64,000 bases of DNA, taken from Latrodectus hesperus (lineage: Eukaryota > Arthropoda > Arachnida > Araneae > Theridiidae). Below are positions 1-11,268 of this stretch, piece by piece; the first letter of the stretch is position 1, and each line of letters opens with the position of its first letter. A program made the translations under genes and the position numbers. The DNA lies in the NCBI GenBank assembly GCA_037975125.1, contig CM075855.1:83657278-83721277 (forward strand). The letters are read 5' to 3'. Below the pieces are notes generated by a model. It searched no databases, was not told where the DNA came from, and worked only from the letters and a program-made list of their open reading frames with translations.

Positions 1-168
1 TATCTAGAGAGCCAGTCACACTGGTTAAGTCATCCTGACCATCTCTAGATGTTGACGGTTGAGAGGTCATTTCTACATTCGTCTTTATAGAAGCCATTTT
101 TGTTACCTCGCTACTTTTTTCCTGGGTTACCTTGTCTTCTGGAAACTGGTTTACCTCAAGAGTTGTAC
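1..168 (-). CDS. Exon B, copy 1 (cut by window edge)
   Basis: Open on the minus strand from an acceptor (TTTTTACAG before 168) to the window edge. It starts in phase 1 (GT ACA ACT), as in copy 2, and encodes the equivalent of the linker ending in TSRDGQDDLT. A few substitutions relative to copy 2 (for example Ser for Asn) leave the frame intact, which suggests both copies are or recently were coding. Confidence 0.6.
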
Positions 169-3100
169 CTGTAAAAATAGTAAGATTTTTATTTTTTCCC
201 GCCAGTGAAGAGAAAGAAAAATCTCAGGAAAAACAAAAGTCCACCCAGTATTGCCTGAGATGCTGGACTACAAAATGTTTTTTTCCACTGAAGATCTAAA
301 AATGATTTTTTTAAAAAATAATTTACGGCATGTCAAAAATAAAATAAAATAAATAAATAGTATAAAATGCCATTAAATATTTTAAAGAAAAATTACTAAT
401 CATTTTCCTATAAATTTTTTTTTAATTAATCTGAGAATTTGAATTTTGAGTAAGTTACATGTTTTCTTCAATTTATTCCCTATTATTTTTTCCATGTTTT
501 CTAATTTTTTTTTCTAGAGAAACTCCAGCTGCAATTGTAAAAGACTGAATTTAGAAACATTCAAATAAATCTTATAAAATATTCAGAACATTCCTGATAA
601 ACTCACATTAACAACCATACAATTATATAATATTTAATACTATCAAGAATTAAAGTCAACAATTTTATATAAAAAAGAACACTTTGTAACACTTAAATTA
701 TCAAGTCATTAAAAGAAGTACTAACTGCTTTAGTAATTAAAAAGAATATTTTTAAAATGTAATCAAACAATTATAAATACCTACTTTCATTGATAGAATT
801 CAAAGTATTGTCCATAGAATCCTTTAATTGCTTATTTATCTGGAAAAAAACTGAATTTCAAAATATGAAATTACAGTACATTTTTCATGCAAAAGTTTAA
901 GTATAAGAATTTTATATTAAACAAATAATATCAGAAAACTAAAGACTATAATTTTTATTTGAATTTTCCTAAAAGATATTCAAATCAAAAATTAAATATC
1001 ACACAATTCATTCAAAATGTTATTTTATTTCATTTATACTCTTGAATTATTTAATTAATACTATGAGATTACTTACATTATGAATCCTTTCAGAATTTAA
1101 TGCAAGCAATATAAAACAACAATCCTTAGTAAATTAAATAAAAATATATCTATAACTCATTTATTCATTCAATAAAATAACTATTGTTATTTTTTATTTT
1201 ATTAGCAATATTAAAAATACAACAAATTCTATTTAATATACGATGATCAACAAGGCAAATTTTTAAGTGCATCAACTTTTGTCAAAAGAACTGAAAATGA
1301 TTAAAAAATTGCCAATTAATAAAATATTGGCCTGTTCTTGTAAATATGAAAGCACACATACATAGTACTTAAACTAATGCAAACATTAATTTTTATAACT
1401 GTCTTGTGAAATAAGGATTATCTCCTAAAAGTAAGATTCAAGCTCTCTATATTTACTCTTAAAATCTCCTTAATAATAGTCAATTAACTTAGCATTCAAA
1501 TAAAATTTCCCATGACTCTAATATTTAGAAATCAAAAGATTAGAATTTATAACTATATTGGTAGTAAATTAATAGAACATACAACTTTGCTTAAATTTGT
1601 GTAATCACAGTTGCCATTATGAGCATAGTACAAAATTAAATAGACAAATAAGTGTCACATTTAACTTGCAAATATTTTGATTTCCAATATTTATAGACAG
1701 TAAAATCTTTTGTTAGTAAGCAATACACTTAATTAATTTTAAAAAAATGAGCAATATCCTAAAATGTGCTTAAATATCATAAAAAATTTTTTTAATGAAT
1801 AGAAGAGCACAAATGACATAGCTACACAAAATTTCTCAGCTATTTGAAATCTAGAATTTATTAATTAAGATGCATGAACATATTCATATTTATGCACTTT
1901 TTAAAGTAACAGAAAGAGTGTATACCTTAATCTTTTGCCATTTTGCCTGATAAGCAATTACACAGAAATATTTTGCACATGATAAGTTAAAACATCCACA
2001 ATAATATTAACCATAATCTAAACAATACTTATGAATACTTCTAAAAAAAATTTATACTTAAATAGTAATCTTTTGATTTGCATTTTATAATGTAACTCCA
2101 AATCAGAAGTGAAAATTCAAGGAAACAAAATGCATACAAACATATCAAAATATTTATTTACTTCACATAGAGCATAGAAAATACTTATAGCTATTTAATA
2201 AATTTTTGATTAGTTATTGAAATAATTTTTAGGCACAGTTTGGGTAAAAATGCATACTTAAAAGCTTGAAGCACAAAAGCAATCAAAGAGAAAACTTTAT
2301 GATAAATCATCAAACTGATGGTAAAAATTGAATGAACATGAGCATAGTATAGGGAATTATTTCAAATTATTTTTATCTAATAAGCATTAAAATAGTATAC
2401 TAACGTTAACAGAACATATTTCAGATTATTCCTTAATATTTATAAGTTTAAACGAGCATAAAAATGACATTTTATGATCTGAATTAGCCATGACACTTAC
2501 ATTTTGCTCACAATTACTAGCAAAGTTCATCTCAAATATTTTGGCAGTCTTAGATGCTGAGTCTTGCTCAATCCCAGAACTTTGTCTCTTTTCGACGTTG
2601 AATTTGGGTTTTTCAACCCAAGTTCCTTCAGCAAGCTTCCTTTCCTTGGTCAGTCGTCTTTTCTGAGCACCAGAAAGCTTTTTCTTAACTTCAATCTTAT
2701 CTAGAGAGGCAGTCACATTGGTTAAGTCATCCTGACCATCTCTAGATGTTGACGGTTGAGAGGTCATTTCTACCTTTGTCTCTATAGAAGCCATTTTTGT
2801 TACCTCGCTACTTTTCTCCTGGGTTACCTTGTCTTCTAGAGACTGGTTTACCTCAAGAGTTGTACCTGTAAAAACAGTAAGATTTTTATTTTATCCCCAC
2901 CAGTGAATAGAAAGAAAAATCTCAGGAAAAAAAAAAGTTCACCCAGTATTGCCTGAGATGCTGGACTACGAAATGTTTTTTTTTCACTGAAGATCTAACA
3001 GTTATTTTTTAAAATATAATTTACTGCATGTCAAAAATAAAATAAAATAAATAAATAGTATAAAATGCCATTAAATATTTTATAGAAAATTTACTAATCA

Positions 3101-6100
3101 TTTTCTCTATAAATTTTTTTTAATTTATCTGAGAATTTGAATTTTGAGTAAGTTACAAGTTTTCTTCAATTAATTCCCTATTATTTTTTCCATGTTTTCT
3201 AATTTTTTTTCTAAAGAAACTCCAGCTGCAATTGTAAAAGACTGAATTTAGAAACATTCAAATAAATTTTATAAAATATTCAGAACATTCCTGATAAACT
3301 CACATTAACAACCATACAATTATATAATATTTTATACTATCAAGAATTAAAGTCAACAATTTTATATAAAAAAGAACACTTTGTAACACTTAAATTAACA
3401 AGTCATTAAAAGAAGTACTAACTGCTTTAGTAATTAAAAAGAATATTTTTAAAATGTAATCAAACAATTATAAATACTTACTTTCATTGATAGAATTCAA
3501 TGTATTGTCCATAGAATCCTTTAATTGCTTATTAATCTGGAAAAAAACTGAATTTCAAAATATGAAATTACTGTACATTTTTCATCCAAAAGTTTAAGTA
3601 TAAGAATTTTATATTAAAAAAATAATGTCAGAAAACTAAAGACTATAATTTTTATTTGAATTTTCCGAAGAGATATTCAAATCAAAAATTAAATATCACA
3701 CACAATTCCTTCAAAATGTTATTTTATTTCATTTATAATCTTGAATTATTTAATTAATGCTATGAGATTACTTGCATTATGAATCCCTTCAGAATTTAAT
3801 GCAAGCAATATAAAACAACAATCCTTAGAAAATTAAATAAAAATATATCTATAACTCATTTATTCATTCAACAAAATAACTATTGTTATTTTTTATTTTA
3901 TTAGCAAAATTAAAAATACAACAAATTCTATCTAATATACGATGATCAACAAGGCAAATTTTTAAGTGCATCAACTTTTGTCAAAAGAACTGAAAATGAT
4001 TAAAAAGTTGCCAATTAATAAAATATTGGCCTGTTCTTGTAAATATGAAAGCACACATACATAGCACTTAAACTAATGCAAACATTAATTTTTATAACTG
4101 TCTTGTGAAATAAGGATTATCTCCTAAAAGTCAGATTCAAGCTCTCTATATTTACTCTTAAATCTCTTTAATAGTCAATTAACTTAGTATTCAAATAAAA
4201 TTTCACATGACTCTAATATTTAGAAATCAAAAGATTAGAATTTATAACTATATTGGTAGTAAATTAATAGAACATGCAACTTTGCTTAAATTTGTATAAT
4301 TACAGTTGCCATTATGAGCATAGTACAAAATTAAATAGACAAATAAGTGTCACATTTAACTTGCAAATATTTTGATTTCCATTATTTATAGACAGTAAAA
4401 TCTTTTGTTAGTAAGCAATACATTTAATTAAGTTTAAGAAAATGAGCAATATCCTAAAATGTGCTTAAAAATCATAAAAAAAAATTTTAATGAATAGAAG
4501 AGCACAAATGACATAGCAACACAATTTCTCAGCTATTTGAAATCTAGAATTGATTAACTAAGATTCATGAAAATATTCATATTTATGCACTTTTTAAATT
4601 AACAGAAAAAGTATACCTTAATCTTTTGCCATTTTGCCTGATAAGCAATTACACAAAAATATTTTGCACTTGATAAGTTAAAACATCCATAACAATATTA
4701 ACCATAATCTAAACAATACATACGAATACTTCTGAAAAAAATAATTATACTTAAATACAAATCTTTTGATATGCATTTTATAATGTAACTTTAAATCAGA
4801 AGTGAAAATTCAAGGGAAAAAAATGCATACAAACATATCAAAATATTTATTTACTTCACACAGAGCACTAGAAAATATTTATAGGTATTTAATAAATTTT
4901 TGATTAGTTATTGAAATAGTTTTTAGGCACAGTTTGGGTAAAAATGCATACTTAAAAGCTTGAAGCACAAATGCAATCAAAGAGAAAACTTTATGATATA
5001 TCATCAAACTGATCGTTAAAAGCTGAATGAACATGTGCACAGTATAGAGAATTATTTCAAATTATTTTTATCTAATAAGCAGGGGTGCACAACCTTTTCA
5101 GAATGAAGGGCCAAAATATGAAAAAAGATCATGTCGAGGGCCAAAGCAGTACGCAAATGTTAAAACATGTTATAAACGTGAAAACACTGTTTTTTGTGGC
5201 AATACGCATGAATTGTGTGTATATATATATATATGTATATGTTAATTTACTTATTTACTCATGCAAACATTATACAATAAAGTAATAAAACACTAACATT
5301 ATAGATATGCTTAAAATACTTTATTTCCAGAAAAAAACTTTTAATTGAATAACGGGAGAAAACTTTTTGGTAATTATACAAAGAACACAGTTTAAATTTT
5401 GGAAAAAATTAGTAAAATTTAATGTGATGGCTATGACTTAATATTTGAAGTTATTGATTTTATGTTGGGCTTAAGATTCGTTGTGGCAATACTAAAACAG
5501 AAGAAAGGTTCTCATCTGCTATTCTATTTCTTATTTTTGATTTGTTTAAATTCATTAAAGAAAAAGTTTGCTCACAAATGTAAAATATTTATTCTGATGT
5601 AGAGTCGTTTTCCTATCAGATTTATTCTTTTGTTTATTTGAAAGAGTGTCATTTCTTTTTAATTTAGTCTTATTTTATTAACAACATTCGCGGGCCAACT
5701 TTAAAGGCGACGCGGGCCAATTTTCACCCGCGGGCCATAGGTTGTGCATCCCTGTAATAAGCATTAAAATAGTATACTAACCTTAATAGCACTTATTTCA
5801 GATTATTCCTTAATATTTATAAGTTCAAACGAGCATAAAATTGATATTTTATGATCTGAATTAGCCATGAAACTTACAATTTGCTCACAATTACTAGCAA
5901 AGTTCATCTGAAATATAAAATTAAAAAATTAAAGAATAACAAAAATAGAACATTTTCTTACTTCATTTTGTTCTTTTACATGTAGTTTTAAATCTTTACA
6001 AATATTTAAATACCGTTCAGATGTCTAGCTGTAATTGCTAATTTTTCTTTATAAGAGCTGTAAAAAATATTGATTATACAATATAAATATAAAATATAAA

Positions 6101-6988
6101 TATTAGTACTCAAAATTAGGTGATAAATATTTGTTTAAACTTTCAATAGATAAATATTAAAAAAAATTACTTTCAATTATTAAATCGCAACTTAATATAT
6201 CATAAAAAGGAAACTTTACTTATAACAAATGTAATGAACTTTAAAAAAGTAAAAATAACAGTAATAATTTTTTCTTATTTATTTTTCTGAATTTTTTCTT
6301 TTAACTTAAAATTCATACCTTTTAACTTGGATTGTGCTTCACTTAATTCTTCTTTTAAAAGTTTAATTTCAACCAATGAAGGTGTAAAACCAGCAGCTTT
6401 TGCCTCTGCAAAATAAAAATTATTTAAATAATTTCAATAAAATTAAATCATTTTAAAACAATGATTTACTAAAGGAAAACAATTTTTTATTCATAAAATT
6501 TATTCATTTCACCCATTTTTAAGGTTTTTAAATTTTAATATGTTACAATTATATAAACCTCTCAAAAACTATTATATATTTTATGAAATACATCAATTGA
6601 AATTTAAAATTTCATTAGCAAATTATTAACTTATAAATTATCATGGTAAAAACACTTTAAATTTATGTGATTCAGAAATAATTGATTTTTCTGAAGTTAC
6701 ATTAGCATGTGCTTTAGCAACAACTAGCTGAAATATAAGTCAAATACTATGAACAATTTTAAAAATATTTAGAACTGTAAGAATCAATTTTTTATTTATT
6801 TTAAAAACAATAAAAAAGGATATGAATTCACTGAAAACTTAAATAGTACATACAAAGTAAAGTATAAATATCTCTTACTTCTTGTTTCAAAACATGCTTT
6901 TAGAATATAAATCAACTAAATATTCATGTGTTATCGGATTTTGTGCAATTTCAGAACCAATTTTGGCTTGCAATTCTTCCTTTTGTTT
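1..6988 (-). CDS. Partial gene for a coiled-coil protein with a tandemly duplicated exon cassette
   Basis: Transcription runs right to left and the gene continues past the left edge. Segments with acceptor, open frame and donor are visible at 6879-6988, 6319-6405, 5962-6057 (unclear), 5878-5907, 4617-4637, 3482-3536, 2501-2865, 1926-1946, 785-839 and 1-168. From 5907 downstream all phases agree (0/0, 0/0, 0/1, 1/0, then repeated). The peptide is charged and helical (segments such as KLLKEELSEAQSKLK and VKEQNE), followed by a Ser/Thr/Lys-rich linker with KKLSGAQKRRLTKERK and GTWVEKPKF. The coiled-coil part recalls nuclear-basket TPR/Megator proteins, but this is a weak inference. The segments upstream of 5907 show frame conflicts, so the 5' half may be decayed or a partial gene duplicate. 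Confidence 0.6.
785..839 (-). CDS. Exon A, copy 1 (55 bp)
   Basis: The acceptor is TTTTTTTCCAG and the donor GTAGGT. The exon starts in phase 0 and ends in phase 1, encoding INKQLKDSMDNTLNSINE plus one base. It matches exon A of copy 2 at 3482-3536. The leftover A joins GT of exon B to give Ser. Confidence 0.6.
1926..1946 (-). CDS. Microexon D, copy 1 (21 bp)
   Basis: A 21-nt segment between acceptor TTGCTTATCAG and donor GTATAC encodes AKWQKIK in phase 0/0. It is identical in copy 2 (4617-4637). The identity across two diverged intronic contexts and the agreement in phase support a true microexon. Confidence 0.55.
2501..2865 (-). CDS. Fused exon B (copy 2) plus exon C (copy 1), 365 bp
   Basis: The acceptor is TGTTTTTACAG before 2865 and the donor GTAAGT at 2500-2495. 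It is open throughout, entering in phase 1 and leaving in phase 0. The peptide begins TTLEVNQSLEDKV, has an internal Met (MASIETKVEMTS), a basic stretch KKKLSGAQKRRLTKERK, then ends in MNFASNCEQN. The last 30 nt correspond to the separate exon C at 5878-5907. Here the intron before exon C is gone, because the duplication junction at about 2531-2540 fused exon B directly to exon C. This is the longest open segment of the gene. Confidence 0.65.
3482..3536 (-). CDS. Exon A, copy 2 (55 bp)
   Basis: The acceptor is TTTTTTTCCAG and the donor a consensus GTAAGT. It encodes INKQLKDSMDNTLNSINE in phase 0 and leaves one base that completes a Ser codon with exon B at 2865. Confidence 0.6.
4617..4637 (-). 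CDS. Microexon D, copy 2 (21 bp)
   Basis: Identical to copy 1 at 1926-1946, including the GTATAC donor and the TTATCAG acceptor. It encodes AKWQKIK in phase 0/0 between exon C (ends phase 0) and exon A (starts phase 0). Confidence 0.55.
5080..5754 (-). mobile_element. hAT-like DNA transposon remnant with TIRs and target duplication
   Basis: The inverted ends are CAGGGGTGCACAACC and, at the right, CAGGGATGCACAACC (reverse complement). They are flanked by a duplicated target TAATAAG(C), consistent with the 8-bp target duplications of hAT elements, allowing for one base lost or shared. The minus strand between about 5470 and 5590 encodes a decayed transposase C-terminus (CEQTFSLMNLNKSKIRNRI, then ADENLSSVL) typical of the hAT dimerisation region. 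The N-terminal and catalytic parts are missing. Copy 1 of the host duplication retains the empty site at about 2372-2384. Confidence 0.85.
5878..5907 (-). CDS. Exon C, upstream single-copy version (30 bp)
   Basis: The acceptor is TTTATATTTCAG and the donor GTAAGT. It encodes MNFASNCEQI in phase 0/0. This is the ancestral free-standing form of the segment that is fused to exon B at 2501-2530. It marks the right boundary of the duplicated block. Confidence 0.5.
5962..6057 (-). pseudogene. Exon-like segment with frame conflict
   Basis: On the minus strand an acceptor (TATTTTTTACAG before 6057) and a donor (GTAAGA after 5962) bound 96 bp. The first part reads SYKEKLAITAR and the second SERYLNICKDLKLHVKEQNE, but in a different frame. 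Neither frame joins the phase left by the exon at 6319-6405. Either one or two small indels have broken this exon, or the true exon borders differ from those visible. Confidence 0.35.
6319..6405 (-). CDS. Exon E, coiled-coil segment (87 bp)
   Basis: The acceptor is TTTTATTTTGCAG and the donor AAAAG/GTATGA. It is open only in the frame that enters in phase 1, encoding AKAAGFTPSLVEIKLLKEEL followed by SEAQSKLK, a clear amphipathic, coiled-coil-like run. It leaves in phase 1. Confidence 0.5.
6656..6727 (-). CDS. Possible exon H (weak donor)
   Basis: After acceptor TTATATTTCAG (before 6727) the minus strand is open and reads LVVAKAHANVTSEKSIISES. The only nearby GT (GTGTTT after 6656) is a poor donor, and its phase 0 exit does not match the phase 1 entry of exon E. 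Kept as a weak candidate. Confidence 0.25.
6879..6988 (-). pseudogene. Exon-like coiled-coil segment with frameshift
   Basis: The acceptor is TTTTTATTCTAG before 6988 and the donor GTAAGA after 6879. It reads KQKEELQAKIGSEIAQNPIT, then HEYLVDLYSK, then hits a stop. The expected continuation HVLKQE up to the donor lies in another frame, which implies a small indel near 6897-6900. Confidence 0.4.
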
Positions 6989-9948
6989 CTAGAATAAAAA
7001 TGCAAGATAATTAAATTGTTTCATAAATTGCATTTGTTATCTAAACCTTGCAATGTGAACTTTTTATATAAAGACGATTCTGAAGACCATATTATATGCT
7101 GCTTTACAAATATATCTCATCTTAGTGGAGTAGATATTACATAACATGAATAATAACTAATATGATAGAATAGTGTGAAAAACTTAACAAAAATTCAGCT
7201 AGAAATTTTTACTTCATGCAGAATATTAACATATTGCTGTTTTAAATAAATGAAATCAAAAATAAATTCCCATTTCTATGACATCCAAGTCATAAATATA
7301 CCTAATGAGAATTGGTGAGCTAACACTTGTCACTGTCGTTCTCAAAAGGTTACATAGTAATAAATTATATGGTATGATACCATAAGTTTATTATTGTCCA
7401 ATCTAGATTAAAGTCGAAGTATTATTATTTATTATTATTAAAGTGGTGTAGCTAACTTGTCGATAGAAATGTGGGAGATATTTCCGCAAGCAGAACTGCT
7501 CCGAAATTATTCTTCGCCAAGGTGAAGTATTGGCGTATTCATTGCCGTATTCTCTGCAGATATCGATGTATAGTAAACCTATGAGATAAGCATTTAGATA
7601 GGCGTGGTCAAGTGTAGCTGTTAAAAGCAGTGTTTCATCTTTTCAGAATTTTAAGGGAAAGAGAAAGCGACACTTAATGGAAACAGAAACTTATTAAGGA
7701 AAAGTCGAGAACTTCGTTAAAAAAATTTAAAACAAAATAATTCTGCTAAATGCTCACAGATAAATATAATTTCTTATTTTCAATGTTAGTTTATTCAATG
7801 TAACCAAAATTTATTTTAATTTAAAATTTTTTTACTTCATATATATTTATAATTTTATTAGCTTTTTTATATATTTTGATGGTAAAAAATACTATTATAC
7901 ATTACGAATTTCGTTGGGAATCACTTTTAAGATATGGGTTTATAATAAAGTTATTCTAAACCACCACATTGATTATGTACTACACAAATAAAAAATATTA
8001 AAGGTTTAAATTATAAACTATACTTTATTATTTTCTCGGTAAAACCAGATTTTGCAAAAAAGTATCTTAGAAATTTATTAAGAATCACATCATATTATAA
8101 TATGAATATAATACACATATGACATAACGTTACAGGGTTATTATTATATACCATATCTCAAATAGTTCCATTATTTTTGTTTTTAAGAAAATTTGAATTC
8201 CAATCAGATTATTATCTAAGCAATAAGCTTAAAAGAAACATTTTACATTGATTAATTAAGATTCCAATACTTATAACAAATTAATGATCACTAAAGTTTG
8301 ACAATGAGATTTCTCGGAAACTTTGGAAAAGTAACAGTAAATTTTAGTGTTTTCTTTCTACTTTATTTACAATAAGTATTAATGAAATTTGTTAGAGAAA
8401 ACTAAGAAAATCCATTTCTGGAAATTTTTTAGAAGTTGTAATAAATTAAATTCTCCAATTTTTTATTGTTCTCTATAATATATGCAATTATTAAAATATG
8501 CATTGAAATATATTCTGATCACCAAATATAATAACTCCTTTAACATCAAATATTGAAAATATTAATAATGAAAATAGTGAATTAAAACCAAAACCAGTGT
8601 GATCACATATGGTAGACGTCAATCTCTTCTTTTTTATGTTTTCTTAATTGGGTGAAATAACATAATGGAATAAATTATTCTTAAAGGAACAATCGAACAC
8701 TATCAAATTGCATGCATTTTATATGTATCATAATGTACAAACTTAGCTGTTAATAATTAATCTATAGATATTTTCAAAGTAGTTTTTCTGGCATTAATTT
8801 TTAAATAAATAAATTAATTAAAACGAATTTTAATAATTTTACTTATATAATAAAGTTATTTTTAAATTTCAATTTCTAATATTACTCCGATTTTTTAATT
8901 TGTCAGTACCAGATTAATTTTGAACAGCTTTTTGTATTAATCCTTCTTTCTACATTATACAGAATACAGAAATGATTGGGAAATAATAAATAGTTAGGAA
9001 ATTCCAGAAATAAATTTAACAAAAATAAAAATACTAAAAAAAATTTCATCACTCAACATATTTGATTACAAAATGATTAAATGATAGGACTGAATATTAT
9101 GACTAATATTCTGCACTATTCATGGGGAGGGGAATAATAATTATTTAAATATTTTTAGGCAATTCTGTTGCTTCAAATATTGAAATCACCTCTGGTAAAT
9201 TTTGCAATGACTTAATTTTTAATTTCATTTGTCATTTCTGGTGTAATGAAAATGATACTATTGCTTAAACCATTAAAATAATTATGTTAGAAAATTTTCA
9301 TTTCTGTACAAAATAAAAATCAGTATAATGACTCTTTTATTTTGTGAATTAATATTATTCTTTGTTCAAAATTTAACATTTTCTTATTAAATGTTTATTA
9401 AGTTTTACACATAGTCTCAATTCTTAATCTCCCTTCAAAGGTTATAAGAAACACGTATAATTCGTATTGCTCAAGATAAACATGTTTACATAATATTAAT
9501 TACTCTTAAATTGCAATTATTTATTAAATTAGTGCTATCCTAATGATGGAAAGAGCATTTTTTTTTTGCAATGTGATATTTTAAAATTATCTCAAATTAT
9601 ATGGATAGATGTATTTTAAAATATATTAATATATTTTCAGTAACAGCATCATTCCTTCCACGTGTATTTTAAGCTAAACTTATTTTTGAACATGTAAATT
9701 TGAAATCGAATTTTAATGTATCGAGCAGTTACGCCCACATTAAGGAAATTTCAGTACGCGGCACTTTCTAACTCTAACATGCAATATACACAACTTAAAC
9801 ATGGATTTACTTATGGTAACATTCATTTTTATAAAAACTTTAGTTTCTAAATATGAAAAAAATTGTAATGAAAAACAAAATAACGGTATAAGTTCAGTAA
9901 CCCCATGCAGATGATTTCTCGCCAAATCTGGAAACCGTTGTTTTTTGT
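6989..9948. other. AT-rich intergenic stretch, no gene recognised
   Basis: No ORF of note, splice-bounded exon or transposon end was recognised, apart from the more GC-rich block at 7440-7690 (separate entry). A short (ATT)n run sits near 7420-7440. The open stretch on the minus strand at 9740-9925 has no recognisable motif. Confidence 0.5.
7440..7690 (-). promoter_or_regulatory. Candidate 5' region of the coiled-coil gene
   Basis: This block is visibly richer in G, C and CpG than its surroundings (for example TTCGCCAAGG, GGCGTGGTC) and lies just upstream of the first exon-like segments of the minus-strand gene. No TATA box or start codon context was identified. The assignment is by position and composition only. 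Confidence 0.2.
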
Positions 9949-10050
9949 TGTAGTGTTGCCGATTTCAGTTTTTGTTTTCATTGTAGTGTTGCCAAATTTA
10001 GTTTTTGTTACTATTTTTATTTTTTCGTTGCCAGATTGCGTTTTTCTCGT
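9949..10050. repeat. Short degenerate tandem repeat (about 33-bp unit)
   Basis: GTAGTGTTGCC followed by a T-rich tail occurs at 9949 and 9983, and a shorter related unit (CGTTGCCAGATTGCG) follows near 10026. Each unit carries TTGCC plus a TTTTTG tract. Confidence 0.55.
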
Positions 10051-11268
10051 CTTTTAAGTAATTTTAACGTTATATATGTGTTTTTTTTAGTGGCAATAGC
10101 TTTTCAGTTTCACTTCGAGAACTTTCTTTGCTATTTGTTCTACGTTTTAATTGGTATTGGTAGTCATTTTACTTACAAGCGTCTCGAGACCGGGCCCGGA
10201 ACGTCGGCTCCAAATGGGAATTCTAACACATGCGCACTTGAAGAGAGTAGTTGCAATAATTTGGCGCTGTAAAATGTGACTATTATTCAGACTTAATGTT
10301 AGTAACCCTATGCTTTCTTATTCCCCGGTCTAATTTGAAACGAGGTTCGTGTTAGTCGATTTGCTTATATATGTTTGCAAGTTTTAATATTTTTTCGAAA
10401 TATGAAGGAAAAGCGGAATAGTTTGCTTATATCTTAGCACCATATTTAAAATAGAAATAGATAACAACTTTATTTGTATTTTATATGGTGCTGAAAACAT
10501 TTAATTTTTCGCAGATAAGGTGGATGTGATAATATGAAAGTAACAAAGAAGTGTAAATTGCATTATCACGTTTCCTTCTCATTTCTGTATTCCCATGATA
10601 AAATTAATTTGACTAAATTGTTTTTGACACTATCATGCTTTAATTATAAATTAGCATCTCAAATTTTTTTTCCAAAGCCAAAATTAAAACATCTGTTAAT
10701 TCAAAATAAAAATTGTTTAAAGCATTTTTTGCACACATGATTTGTTTTAATAAACTTTGTATGTAATATAAATTTCAATAAAAAATTGCTGAATAAAAAA
10801 TATTTTGCTATTTAGTGTGTACATTGTCTATTTTTTAAATTCAAAATAAGATATATCACAAGTTGTAAATATTGAACATCTGTAGTTTAAGAATGCGACT
10901 CATTTATTTGAAATACAAAAAGATATATATTCTTTAAAAACGGGAAAATTTATAAATTTCATTTATATGAATAAAAAGACACTCAATATAACATTTCATT
11001 CTGATTTTTGTGTTTTAATAAAGATATTATAAATATAAATGGGAATAAAATATCGTATGTAAAAAACTGAGGGTGAAACTAAATAAATTTTTTTCACTAA
11101 ATTTCTCAGAATTCATATAACATTGGGATGACTCCGTGCCCAAAGCCACAAATATTGCTTCAAAACTTTTTTCATAAGCAGCTCAATTTTGAGCTCCAGA
11201 TTATTTTCCTATTCTTGTTAGCCGTTTTACTTCTAAAGAGTAGTGTACAAACATAAAATTAACTGAAA
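10051..11268. other. Intergenic, with one GC-richer patch
   Basis: A patch at about 10180-10275 contains CGTCTCGAGACCGGGCCCGG and further CpGs in otherwise AT-rich DNA, and could be a promoter or untranslated exon. The reading frames here (10036-10272, 10534-10740) show no recognisable domain. The first lacks an ATG at its start. The rest is featureless AT-rich sequence. Confidence 0.35.

Larger units (their letters stand above)
1..2530. repeat. Tandem duplication, copy 1 (about 2.7-kb unit, left part outside window)
   Basis: This stretch aligns nearly colinearly with 2697-5907: position 1 matches 2697, 785 matches 3482, 1926 matches 4617, and 2501 matches 5878 once the hAT insertion is removed. 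Differences are scattered substitutions and short indels in introns, with exons better conserved. The unit is about 2,695 bp. Confidence 0.9.
2531..5907. repeat. Tandem duplication, copy 2 (with hAT insertion)
   Basis: Second copy of the unit, enlarged by the hAT element at 5080-5754. The two right borders diverge just after CAAAGTTCATCT (2521-2532 and 5898-5909), where both sequences still share AAATAT. That is a short microhomology at the duplication junction. Confidence 0.9.

Noticed and set aside
1060..1095. Possible extra exon with GTAAGT donor in cassette copy 1
   Set aside because: Copy 2 has GCAAGT at the same place and no credible acceptor or frame, so it is unlikely to be an exon.
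9740..9925. Minus-strand ORF of 61 codons
   Set aside because: No domain, no supporting splice or promoter context, AT-driven amino-acid composition.
10036..10272. Plus-strand hydrophobic ORF near a GC-rich patch
   Set aside because: It does not begin with ATG and shows no recognisable domain. The hydrophobic start reflects T-richness.
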